Source: Variovorax sp. Root411 | Lineage (GTDB): Bacteria > Pseudomonadota > Gammaproteobacteria > Burkholderiales > Burkholderiaceae_C | Direction of reading: 5' to 3' | Assembly: GCF_001425205.1 (NCBI RefSeq) | Contig: NZ_LMDW01000021.1 | Coordinates: 103,336-167,335, forward strand | DNA length: 64,000 nt | In this document: piece by piece, positions 52,589-60,554 of the stretch | Position numbering within the stretch: the stretch's first letter is position 1 | How the letters are laid out: each line of letters starts with the position of its first letter | Made by a program: the position numbers and the translations under genes | Notes under the pieces: model-generated | Seen by the model: the letters and a program-made list of their open reading frames with translations, nothing else | What the model was told of the DNA's origin: nothing | The model's database searches: none

Positions 52589-53515
52589 ATGGACACCCTG
52601 CGCGCCCTCGAAGCCTTCGTGCACAGCGTGGAGCTGGGCAGCCTGTCGGGCGCGGCCCGCGCGCTCGGCACCACGCAGCCGACCGTCAGCAAGCTGGTCG
52701 CGGGGCTGGAACGCTCGCTCGGCGTGCGTCTGCTGCGGCGCACGGCGGCCGGCCTGAGCCTGACCGAGGAGGGGCAGCGCTTTCACGAGCGCGCACGGCG
52801 CATGCTGGAGGACTACGGCGACGCGGTGTCCGATGTGCGCGAAGGCATCCAGCAGCCGCGCGGCCTGCTGCGCATGAGCGCGCCGGTGACGCTGGGCCAG
52901 CGGCATCTCAATGCGATGGCGCTGGAGTTCCTGGGCCTGTATCCGGACATCGAACTGGAACTGGTGCTCGACGACCGCTTCGTCGATCCGCTGGAGGAAC
53001 GCATCGACGTGTCGCTGCGCGTCGGCGGCGCCTTGCCGCCCGACCTCGTTGCCCGCCACCTGGGCACGTGGCCGCGCGTGCTGGTCGCCTCGCCCGACTA
53101 CATCGCGGCGCGCGGCAAGCCGCGCAAGCCGCAGGACCTGCTGGCGCACGATTACCTGCGCTACGCACCAGGCGACGATGGCGTGCTGCTGCAAGGCCCT
53201 GAAGGCTCCGTCACGGTGCCGGTGGGCAGCCGCTACCGCGTGAACAACGCGGTGGCTTTGCTCGACAGCGTGCTCGGCGGCGCGGGTATTTCGCTGCAGC
53301 CCACCTGGATGGTGGCCGACCTGCTCGCGCAAGGCCGGCTGGTGCGCGTGCTGGGCCGCTACACAGGCCCGCCGCAGGAGGCGCACCTGCTGTATGCCTC
53401 GCGCCGCCACCAGCCGCTGCGGGTGCGGGTGCTGGTGGACTTTCTGTCGGAGCGGGTGGCGAAGCTGCCGGGCGCCTCCCGCGCGGCAGGTCAGTCGAGG
53501 CGGATCTCGAAGTAA
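52589..53515 (+). CDS. LysR-family regulator divergent from the GDSL hydrolase
   Basis: This 308-residue LysR-type regulator has its helix-turn-helix at residues 1-60 (MDTLRALEAFVHSVELGSLS, TTQPTVSKLVAGLE) and a CrgA-like effector domain (GLLRMSAPVTLGQRHLNAMA). It probably controls the divergent GDSL hydrolase gene. No clear ribosome site precedes ATG 52589. Its 3' end overlaps the convergent 94-residue gene by 25 bases. Confidence 0.87.
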   Translation: MDTLRALEAFVHSVELGSLSGAARALGTTQPTVSKLVAGLERSLGVRLLRRTAAGLSLTEEGQRFHERARRMLEDYGDAVSDVREGIQQPRGLLRMSAPVTLGQRHLNAMALEFLGLYPDIELELVLDDRFVDPLEERIDVSLRVGGALPPDLVARHLGTWPRVLVASPDYIAARGKPRKPQDLLAHDYLRYAPGDDGVLLQGPEGSVTVPVGSRYRVNNAVALLDSVLGGAGISLQPTWMVADLLAQGRLVRVLGRYTGPPQEAHLLYASRRHQPLRVRVLVDFLSERVAKLPGASRAAGQSRRISK

Positions 53516-53775
53516 GCCTCGTCGGCTTCTCCGAGCGCGCGGAAGCCCGCGGTCTTCGCGGCTTCGTAGGCCTTGGCCCAGGTGGCGGCCAGTGCGAGTT
53601 CGTCCTTGGTGAGTTCGTCGGCGCTGGACTCGCTGGCGTTCTCGAAAGCCTTCAGCGCGGGTTCGACGCTGTCGCCCAGCAGCTTGTCGAGTTCACGGCG
53701 AAAACGCGATTCCGCGGTGGCGATGACGTCGGCCGGGGCGTCGGGAAAGTCGACCAGTTTCACGGTGTAGCTCAT
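53491..53775 (-). CDS. hypothetical 94-residue acidic protein
   Basis: This frame encodes an Ala/Glu-rich, probably helical soluble protein (MSYTVKLVDFPDAPADVIAT at the start, EADEAYFEIRLD at the end). Composition and third-position GC are like those of real genes here. No family recognised. It lies 44 bases after the amidase gene on the same strand and overlaps the LysR 3' end by 25 bases. It could be a single-gene unit or the tail of the Bug-amidase transcript. Confidence 0.6.
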   Translation of the reverse strand: MSYTVKLVDFPDAPADVIATAESRFRRELDKLLGDSVEPALKAFENASESSADELTKDELALAATWAKAYEAAKTAGFRALGEADEAYFEIRLD

Positions 53776-53819
53776 GGCCGGATGCTACGTGATGCAGGTG
53801 ACGGGAGCGGCACCTTCGC

Positions 53820-55355
53820 TCAGACGACCGACACAGCGGCGGACCCCGCGGCGCGGCTGTCGAAAATCGGCGGCGTCTTGACGATCGACGTCAGCGCGGG
53901 CTCGGCCGCGCGCAACGAGGCCAGGTCTGGACGCGGACGGCGCAACTGCGCATCCGACGAAAAAGCCGCCTCCATCGCATGTGCCGCAACCAGCACCTGG
54001 TGGTCGGCCCTGAACCCACCCACGATCTGCAGGCCGAACGGCATGCCCGCGTGGTCCACGCCGCAGGGCAGCGAGATCGCCGGGTGCGTCGTCAGCGTGA
54101 CCACGTAGGTCAGCGCGAGCCAGCGGTAGTAGTTGGCCTGCGCCTCGCCATTGATGGTGTCGGCGTACAGCTGCGTCCACGGGAAGGGCGAAACCGGCGT
54201 GGTCGGCGACAGCACGAGGTCGTAGTCGGCGAAGGTTGCCTGGAAGCGCTTGAGCAGCCGGGTCTGCTCGGCCTGCGCCCAGGCGCTGTCGAGCAGGCTC
54301 ATGCGTGCGCCCATCTCGTAGTTGGCGCGCGGGTTGGGGCCCAGGCTGTTCGGGTCGCGCTCGTAGGCTGCCTGCATGCCCGCCACGAAGGCCTCGGCGC
54401 GCAGCACGTCGAAGCAGCGATGCGCTTCGCCCATGTCGAACTCGACGTTGTCGCAGCGGCGAAACAGGTGCCGCATGGCCTCGATCTTCCGGCGGAAGGT
54501 GGCGCGGATGCCGTCGTCCACAGCGCAGGTGCCGAAGTCCTCGGTCCACGCCACGCGCAGGTTGGCCAGGTCGACGCGGGCCGGCACGAGAAATGACAGC
54601 GGGTCCAGTGGGTAGCTCAGCGGGTCGCCGGCGTTCGCGCCCGCGGACGCCGCCAGCTGCAGGCAGGCGTCTTCCACGCTGCGGCCCATGGGGCCGACCA
54701 CCGAAATGGGCGTCCAGCCCAGCGGCTTGCGCACGCTCGGCACGATGCCCGGCGAGGGACGGAAGCCCACCACGCCGCACTTTGCGGCCGGAATGCGCAG
54801 CGAGCCGCCGGTGTCGGAGCCCGTGCACACGGGCAGCATGTCGCAGGCCAGCGCAGCCGCCGAGCCGCCGGAGGAGCCGCCGGCATTCAGGTTCGGGTTG
54901 AAGGGGTTGCCGGTCGCGCCCCACACGTCGTTGCGCGAGTTGGCGCCCGCGCCCATCTCGGGCACGTTGGTCTTGCCCGCCACGATGGCGCCCGCGCGGC
55001 GCAGCCGGGCCACGAGCTCGATGTCTTCCGTCGGCACATGGTCGCGGTAGATCGCCGAGCCCCAGGTCGTGAGCAGGCCCTCGGTGGGCTCCAGGTCTTT
55101 CACGCCCAGCGGCAGGCCATGCAGCAGGCCGAGCGTGTCGCCGCGCAGGACGGCGCTTTCCGCCGCCTTGGCCTCGGCGCGCGCTCGCTCGAAGCAGGTG
55201 GCGGTCACTGCGTTGACGAAGGGATTCACGCGTTCGATCCGCCCGATGCACGCCTCCAGCAGTTCGACGGGCGAGACCGCCTTGCTGCCGATGAGGCGGC
55301 GGAGTTCGACGGCAGACTTCTCGACGAGCTCTGTGCCGGTGTTCATGTGGTTCAT
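53820..55355 (-). CDS. amidase signature family enzyme (second locus)
   Basis: This 511-residue amidase has the full Ser-Ser-Lys triad: GLPLGVKDLEPTEG near 80 (lysine), NAGGSSGGSAAALA near 157, and GSDTGGSLRIPAA near 177 with the acylating serine. It probably hydrolyses a carboxamide in the cytoplasm. Its start ATG overlaps the Bug receptor stop (TGATG), so the two are coupled. It shares the family and the gene neighbourhood type with the amidase at 16777, but is clearly a different, longer protein. Confidence 0.9.
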   Translation of the reverse strand: MNHMNTGTELVEKSAVELRRLIGSKAVSPVELLEACIGRIERVNPFVNAVTATCFERARAEAKAAESAVLRGDTLGLLHGLPLGVKDLEPTEGLLTTWGSAIYRDHVPTEDIELVARLRRAGAIVAGKTNVPEMGAGANSRNDVWGATGNPFNPNLNAGGSSGGSAAALACDMLPVCTGSDTGGSLRIPAAKCGVVGFRPSPGIVPSVRKPLGWTPISVVGPMGRSVEDACLQLAASAGANAGDPLSYPLDPLSFLVPARVDLANLRVAWTEDFGTCAVDDGIRATFRRKIEAMRHLFRRCDNVEFDMGEAHRCFDVLRAEAFVAGMQAAYERDPNSLGPNPRANYEMGARMSLLDSAWAQAEQTRLLKRFQATFADYDLVLSPTTPVSPFPWTQLYADTINGEAQANYYRWLALTYVVTLTTHPAISLPCGVDHAGMPFGLQIVGGFRADHQVLVAAHAMEAAFSSDAQLRRPRPDLASLRAAEPALTSIVKTPPIFDSRAAGSAAVSVV

Positions 55356-56338
55356 CAGTCGGCAGTGATGTTGGCGCGCGCCGCAACGGCGCGCATCAAG
55401 GGCAATTCACGGGTGATCAGCTCGCTCGCCGCGGCGGCGTTGCTGTAGGTCGGCTCCAGGCCCTGGGCCAGCAGCTTGGTGCGTGTGTCGGGGTCGGCGA
55501 TGGTCACTGCCAGCGCCTTCTCGAGCTTGGCCTTGAGGTCTGCGGGCAGGCCCTTCGGCGCGGCCACCATCAGCCACGAGTCCATGTCGATGCCGGCGTA
55601 GCCGCTCTCGGCGAAGGTGGGCACGTCGGGAAGCAGCGCGGAACGCTTCGCGGTGGTCAGCGCAATGGCCTTGATCTTGCCGCTCTTGAGCTGGGGGATG
55701 GCCGCGCTCACCGTGTCGATGCTGAACGGAATCTGTCCGCCCATCAGGTCGGTCATTGCGGGCGCGCTGCCCTTGTAGGGCACGTGCGTCATCTTCAGGC
55801 CGGTGGCATGCAGCATGGTCTCGCCAGCAAACTGGGCCGTCGTGCCGGTGCCGAAGGAGCCGTACGAGTATTTGCCCGGCGCGGCCTTCACGTAGTCGAC
55901 GAACTGCTTCACCGTCTGCACCGGCACCTCGCTGTTGGCCAGCAGGATCAGCGCGACGCGCCCCGCGATGCCGATCGGCTCGAAGCTCTTCACCGGGTCG
56001 TAGGGCAGGTTGGAGCGGATCGCCGGGTTGACGGTGAACGTGGAGCCCGAGCTGATCAGCAACGTGTAGCCGTCGGGCGCCGCCTTCGACACATAGCTTG
56101 CGCCGACGACGGTGCCCGCGCCGGCGCGGTTCTCGATGATGACGGGCTGACCGAGCTCCTTGCCGAGCCGCTGCGCAATCACGCGGCCATTGACGTCCGT
56201 CGCGCCGCCGGGCGGGAAGGGAATCACCAGCGTGATGGGGCGCGACGGGAAACCCGTGTCCGCGGCGAGGGCGGTCAGCGGTGCAAGACCAAGGCAGGAC
56301 AGCAGGGCCGTGCCGACCATGAGCGGGAGACGGTTCAT
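55355..56338 (-). CDS. Bug-type extracytoplasmic solute receptor (second locus)
   Basis: This 327-residue periplasmic receptor has a signal peptide (cleavage near residue 25, ALAAD) and the Bug loops LVIPFPPGGATDVNGRV near 37 and YGSFGTGTTAQFAGE near 158. It is the first gene of a two-gene unit with the amidase and is divergent from a LysR gene. No membrane transport partner is seen. A likely ligand is an organic acid or amide that the amidase handles. Confidence 0.9.
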   Translation of the reverse strand: MNRLPLMVGTALLSCLGLAPLTALAADTGFPSRPITLVIPFPPGGATDVNGRVIAQRLGKELGQPVIIENRAGAGTVVGASYVSKAAPDGYTLLISSGSTFTVNPAIRSNLPYDPVKSFEPIGIAGRVALILLANSEVPVQTVKQFVDYVKAAPGKYSYGSFGTGTTAQFAGETMLHATGLKMTHVPYKGSAPAMTDLMGGQIPFSIDTVSAAIPQLKSGKIKAIALTTAKRSALLPDVPTFAESGYAGIDMDSWLMVAAPKGLPADLKAKLEKALAVTIADPDTRTKLLAQGLEPTYSNAAAASELITRELPLMRAVAARANITAD

Positions 56339-56420
56339 CGGGGTACTCCTGGAGCTAGAGGGGCGAATGAGGTCATCCTAGGAGCGGCGGGGCACTGCTA
56401 CAAGCGCAATGTTTAGAATT

Positions 56421-56445
56421 GTCGATTGCCGATTCGGCAATCGAC
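56421..56445. promoter_or_regulatory. 25-base palindrome, LysR operator candidate
   Basis: A 12-base arm (GTCGATTGCCGA) and its exact complement surround a single central base. The inner part contains a T-N11-A LysR box (56428-56440). It sits 36 bases before the LysR start and 82 bases before the divergent Bug gene, the usual place for an autoregulating LysR site. Confidence 0.7.
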
Positions 56446-56481
56446 GCAGGCCGCTTGCGGCCGCACCAACCGGGAGAATCC

Positions 56482-57393
56482 ATGCCAGTTCGCGCCTTGC
56501 AGGAAACCGCGGTCCGGTACTTTCTAGAGGTTGTGAAGACCGGTTCCGTGAAGGACGCCGCGCTCAAGCTCAACGTTGCGCCCTCGGCGGTCAGCCGACA
56601 GGTGGCACGGCTGGAGCGGGAGCTCGACACGCTCCTGTTCGAGCGCCACGCGCGTGGCATGGTGCCCAATGCGGCTGGCGAGATGCTGGCCGCGCACGCC
56701 AAGCGGGCGCAGCAGGACATCGAGCGGGTCACCAACGACATCGCCGGCCTGCGCGGCCTGCGCAGCGGGCATGTACGCGTGGCAAGCACCGAGGGTTTCG
56801 CCTTCGACTTCATCCCGACGCTGATTGCGCAGTTCCGGCAAAAGCACCAGGGCATCCGCTTTCACCTCGAGGTCTGCTCCCTTGGAGATATTTCGAGGCG
56901 TGTGCGCGACGGCGAAGCCGACGTGGGCATCACCTTGAGCGCAGTGCCCGAGCCCGGCATCGAGATCGAACTGCGGCACCCCAGCCCCATCCTCGCCGTG
57001 ATGGCGAGGGACCATCCCCTGGCGATGCAGCGGCAGTTGTCGCTGCGCCAGGTGGTGGCATGTCCGCTGGGGCTGCCGCAGGAAGACAGCTCGATCCGGC
57101 GGCTGCTCGACGCCAGCTGCATCCGGCAGGGGCTGCGCTATGAGCAGGCCATGTCCAGCAACCATGCGAGTGCGCTGCTGAGCTTTGCGGCGGCCGGCGG
57201 CAGCATTGCCTTCTATGGTGCGCTGTCGATGCGCACGCTGTTGCGCAGCAAGGCGCTGGTCGCCATCCCACTCAAGGACCGCGAGATGAACGAGCGCCAC
57301 CTCGAGATCGAGACCATGGCGGGGCGCTCGCTGCCCGATGCCGGGAAAGCCTTTGTGCGGTTCCTGGTCGAGGCAGTGAAAGCCTCGGGCTGA
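56482..57393 (+). CDS. LysR-family regulator of the second Bug/amidase module
   Basis: This 303-residue LysR-type protein has its helix-turn-helix at about residues 8-66 (ETAVRYFLEVVKTGSVKDAA, APSAVSRQVARLE) and an effector-binding domain. ATG 56482 is chosen because GGGAG precedes it by 6 bases; a TTG 21 codons upstream would put the operator palindrome inside the gene. It is divergent from the Bug-amidase pair and probably controls it. Confidence 0.9.
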   Translation: MPVRALQETAVRYFLEVVKTGSVKDAALKLNVAPSAVSRQVARLERELDTLLFERHARGMVPNAAGEMLAAHAKRAQQDIERVTNDIAGLRGLRSGHVRVASTEGFAFDFIPTLIAQFRQKHQGIRFHLEVCSLGDISRRVRDGEADVGITLSAVPEPGIEIELRHPSPILAVMARDHPLAMQRQLSLRQVVACPLGLPQEDSSIRRLLDASCIRQGLRYEQAMSSNHASALLSFAAAGGSIAFYGALSMRTLLRSKALVAIPLKDREMNERHLEIETMAGRSLPDAGKAFVRFLVEAVKASG

Positions 57394-57401
57394 TCCAACC
57401 G

Positions 57402-57797
57402 TCAGCCGGCCGGGTCGCGCCCGGATCGGGAGAGTTTCTTCTTCAACAAGCTGACAAGCCTGTCCATGTCGGCGGGCTTGCTGAGTTCATGGTCGAACGC
57501 GCCGGTTCCGCGAATGGCCGCCAGCCGTACCAGGTTGCCGGACAGCGCGATCAGGAAGGGCGCGGCGTCCGGGAACAAGGCTCTGAGAGCCCTCGCGAGC
57601 TTCTCGCCATCCAGGCCCGGCATCTCCAGGTCGAGAACGGCAGCATCGGGCCGTTGCCGGGACGCCAGATCGAGCGCGGCCTGCCCACCATAGGCAACGC
57701 GAACGGTCGCTTGCGGGAAATGAATGCCGAGAACCATGCCGAGAAGGTCCGCAGAATCCGTTTCGTCATCGACGACGAGGACAACTGGGTAAGTCAT
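57402..57797 (-). CDS. stand-alone response-regulator receiver domain
   Basis: This 131-residue CheY-like protein has the acidic pair VVLVVDDETDS at residues 5-15, the phospho-acceptor aspartate in AAVLDLEMPGLDG near 55, and the conserved lysine in LSKPADMDRL near 107. There is no output domain, so it would act by protein contact or phosphotransfer. It is divergent, across 65 bases, from a histidine kinase gene that may be its partner. ATG 57797 fits the family; the longer frame lacks domain support. Confidence 0.88.
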   Translation of the reverse strand: MTYPVVLVVDDETDSADLLGMVLGIHFPQATVRVAYGGQAALDLASRQRPDAAVLDLEMPGLDGEKLARALRALFPDAAPFLIALSGNLVRLAAIRGTGAFDHELSKPADMDRLVSLLKKKLSRSGRDPAG

Positions 57798-57862
57798 AGA
57801 CCTCTTGCTTCCCGATGCCTTTGATGTAAGGTTTGCATTACAAAACCTGCAGGACACGCCCG

Positions 57863-58984
57863 ATGCGACTTGCCATTTTTCTGGAGACGGCCCGCGAGCA
57901 GATTCTCGAAGCTGCCATTGCCTTTGCCGGAACCATTCCCGCTCTGCGCGACACCGAAAAGCAGATGTTGCGTGACCATTTGCCGCATGTGTTGAAAACC
58001 ATTTCAGCGGATCTGCGCAGTACCCAGAGTAGGACGGAGTCGATAGCAAAGGCGCGCGGTGAGGCTGTGCCTTCCTCATTTCGGACTTCGGCCCAAACGC
58101 ACGGGCTGATGCGGGCGCAAATGGGAATCTCCATCGAGCAGCTGGTGGCCGAGTTCCGGGCACTGCGCTCGAGCATTCTTCGCCTGTGGGGAGATGCATA
58201 TCCGCCGGGGCCCGGTGCCATCGAGGAAATCACCCGTTTCAATGAAGCGATCGACCAGGCCGTGGCGGAGTCCGTGCAGTTTTATGCGCAAGAGCGGGAG
58301 CGGTGGCGGCAGATCTTTCTCGGGGTCCTGGGGCACGACCTGCGCGGTCCGCTCAATGCGATTGCGCTGACCGTCGAGCTGATGCGTGCGCAGGCGGAAG
58401 TCCCCTCGGCGCAAACGGCGTTGCTCGAGCGAGGCGTCAAGCGGCTGACGTCGCTCCTGGACTCCCTCCTGGAATGCAACAGGGCCAGCTTTGGTGCCGG
58501 CATGGTATTGCAGCGCGCACCGGTCGACGTGGCCGCAGCTTGTGCAGAGGAGCTGGAGCTGCTGCGGGCAGCCCACCCGAATGCCCGCATCCAGTATGAG
58601 GAACTCGGAGACAACAAAGGTGTTTTCGACACCTCGCGCGTGCGGGAAGCGCTTGGAAACCTGGTTTCCAACGCCATAAAACATGGGGACCCATCCGAGC
58701 CTGCCGTCGTGAGAGTCGAAGGCACCGATCAATCGGTTCGTCTCTCCGTGGAAAATGCCGGCGAGATTCCCCCTCACGAGATCGAATTGCTGTTCGAGCC
58801 TTTGCATCGGCGCAATGTGTCCTCGGCAAATGCGGAACGAACACATCTCGGGCTTGGCCTGTTCATCGCCAGGCAGATTGCCAGGGCGCACGGAGGGGAG
58901 ACCACGGGAACCTGCTCGGGGCGGCACGTGTGCTTCACCATCGAACTGCCCAAGGTTGTTCTGCCAGCCAGCGACGAGTCGTAG
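57863..58984 (+). CDS. soluble sensor histidine kinase with RsbRD-like N-terminal domain
   Basis: This 373-residue kinase has no membrane helix. The N-terminal 150 residues (REQILEAAIAF, LRDHLPHVLKTISADL, GISIEQLVAEFRALRSSILRLW) resemble the globin-like RsbRD N-terminal sensor seen in stressosome proteins. The H-box FLGVLGHDLRGPLNAIAL near 157 carries the phospho-histidine, with N-box ALGNLVSNAIKHG near 272 and G-box LGLGLFIARQIARAHGG near 338. ATG 57863 is preferred (AGGA at 8 bases); a TTG ten codons upstream overlaps the gap. Likely partners are the divergent receiver and the OmpR regulator at 59363. Confidence 0.87.
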   Translation: MRLAIFLETAREQILEAAIAFAGTIPALRDTEKQMLRDHLPHVLKTISADLRSTQSRTESIAKARGEAVPSSFRTSAQTHGLMRAQMGISIEQLVAEFRALRSSILRLWGDAYPPGPGAIEEITRFNEAIDQAVAESVQFYAQERERWRQIFLGVLGHDLRGPLNAIALTVELMRAQAEVPSAQTALLERGVKRLTSLLDSLLECNRASFGAGMVLQRAPVDVAAACAEELELLRAAHPNARIQYEELGDNKGVFDTSRVREALGNLVSNAIKHGDPSEPAVVRVEGTDQSVRLSVENAGEIPPHEIELLFEPLHRRNVSSANAERTHLGLGLFIARQIARAHGGETTGTCSGRHVCFTIELPKVVLPASDES

Positions 58985-59098
58985 TCGGGGCATGGGACTG
59001 GCGGGTCCAGCACCTCGCACCTCCTATAAATACGGGATGCGTGGAGCGGCTCCTTTGGGGTCAACTCGGACGTCAACAAGCATGCCGAAAGCGAAGCA

Positions 59099-59398
59099 AT
59101 GTCGAGACGGACCATCCACAGTGCGACCATCACCTTGAAACTGCCATTCGACCTGGACGCCAGCGAAGAGGTCACTGCCCTTCGGGCTGCCGGCATCCCC
59201 GTTGACGCGCAGGGCAATGCAGAACGGGGCTTTCTCTTCGTCAGGTTCGGCGAGGGAAGGGGAAAGCAAATCAACATCTTTCGATGGTTTGCCGGCGGAG
59301 TGGGGCAAGACCATCGCGATTACGGCGCGGCATCTCGATCCCGCGAACACAGCGCCGCACTTTCAGGCGGCATGCTCAATGGCTGGATGCCCAACTAG
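59099..59398 (+). CDS. hypothetical 99-residue ORF, possibly frameshifted
   Basis: The first 60 codons (TITLKLPFDLDASEEVTAL, then VDAQGNAERGFLFVRFGEG) have gene-like third-position GC and balanced composition. After about codon 63 the coding look passes to the plus-one neighbouring frame (EWGKTIAITARHLDPANTAP, around 59297-59355), so a frameshift is possible. No family recognised and no strong ribosome site. It overlaps the 3' end of the OmpR-type gene by 36 bases. The 58985-59098 stretch before it shows nothing recognisable. Confidence 0.35.
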   Translation: MSRRTIHSATITLKLPFDLDASEEVTALRAAGIPVDAQGNAERGFLFVRFGEGRGKQINIFRWFAGGVGQDHRDYGAASRSREHSAALSGGMLNGWMPN

Positions 59399-60151
59399 CT
59401 TCGTGTCCAGGATAGGTGGACGGATAACCCCGCCTTCGCCGCTGGGCTCGAACATATACCCGACGCCCCAGACCGTCAGGATGTAAGAGAACGACCCGTC
59501 CTGCAATAGCTTTCGAAGCCGGGAGATCTGCACGTCCAGGCTGCGCTCGAAAGCGCCGAGTTCGCGGCCCCGTGCTACCTGAGCGAGTTTTTCCCGCGAA
59601 AGCGGCTGTCCTGCATGGCGAACCAGCACCTTGAGTATCGCGATCTGAACGGTTGTGATGCCCAGAATCCGCCCGTCCCTGCGAAGCGTGCGCGTGCCCA
59701 GGTTGAATTCGAACGGACCAAACCGGACCACCTCGTTTCTGCTCGAAGGGCCACCCGGCTCCTCCCTCGGAGGGCTGCGTCGCAGAATTGCCTGGATACG
59801 CGCTCGCATTTCCCTGGGATTGAATGGTTTGCGGACATAGTCGTCCGCGCCCATCATCAAGCCCGCAATTCGATCGGTATCTTGCGCCTGCGCACTCAGA
59901 ATGATGATCGGGGTCCGGATGCCGTTGGCACGCAGCCGCTGGCAAATCGAAAAGCCGTCCTCGTCCGGCAGCAACAGGTCGAGCACGATGAGGTCAATGG
60001 CGCGGCGATGCAGGATCGACGAGAGCGATGCACTGTTCTCGGCCTCGAATACTTCGAAGCCCTCTTGTGAAAGATAGCTTCCTAGCAATTGCCGCACGCG
60101 GGGATCGTCATCAACAATCGCGATCGCGTCGGCTCGGGGGGCTATCGTCAT
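59363..60151 (-). CDS. OmpR/PhoB-family response regulator
   Basis: This 262-residue protein has an N-terminal receiver (residues 9-122: AIVDDDPRVRQLL, phospho-aspartate in LIVLDLLLPDEDGF, lysine in YVRKPFNPREM) and a C-terminal winged helix (about 145-240: FEFNLGTRTLRRDG, then LDVQISRLRKLLQDG and YILTVWGVGYMFEP). ATG 60151 was chosen; 22 upstream codons in the frame have no support. It is divergent from the autotransporter gene across 400 bases and might regulate it. The kinase at 57863 is the nearest candidate partner. Confidence 0.9.
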   Translation of the reverse strand: MTIAPRADAIAIVDDDPRVRQLLGSYLSQEGFEVFEAENSASLSSILHRRAIDLIVLDLLLPDEDGFSICQRLRANGIRTPIIILSAQAQDTDRIAGLMMGADDYVRKPFNPREMRARIQAILRRSPPREEPGGPSSRNEVVRFGPFEFNLGTRTLRRDGRILGITTVQIAILKVLVRHAGQPLSREKLAQVARGRELGAFERSLDVQISRLRKLLQDGSFSYILTVWGVGYMFEPSGEGGVIRPPILDTKLVGHPAIEHAA

Positions 60152-60554
60152 TAAGCAAACCTTGTAAATGAGAGTCTTGGCCGGGTCTTGGTGTTGGGCG
60201 GGGTTATAGGGCTGCACCTATTAGTTGATCAAATCCATCAATTGCGGTCGAGAGGGCTATTTGAAGAGCAAAGAAGCCTTCCCGCGTGAGCCCGTTGCTT
60301 CTCATTGACGCAATAAATGGAATTCAGTCGCTCAAATTTCAACGTAATCCCGGAATCGATGCGGGGCGCAATAAAGACGAATGTGAATAAATTGTCATTC
60401 AGACGATCTAAGCGCAATTCGGGCTGAGGCGAAAGCTCCATTCATGATTGTTTGTATTTAAAGTCCGCGCCTCGCACAGGGAGGCATGGAGCACCGGAAC
60501 ACCGGCGCCCGCGTCCGCAGTTCTTGCGGAGCGCATTGCCAAGACAGACAGGTT
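60152..60554. other. AT-richer intergenic region between OmpR regulator and autotransporter
   Basis: This 400-base gap is visibly less GC-rich than its flanks and holds no convincing gene; a 67-codon minus-strand frame (60238-60441) has no ribosome site or recognisable product. It probably carries the promoters and binding sites for the two divergent genes. The stretch TTTGTATTTAAAGT near 60451-60463 could be a promoter part for the autotransporter. Confidence 0.5.

Noticed and set aside
60238..60441. 67-codon minus-strand ORF in the gap before the autotransporter
   Set aside because: No ribosome site, no recognisable product, and it lies in AT-richer sequence expected to be regulatory.
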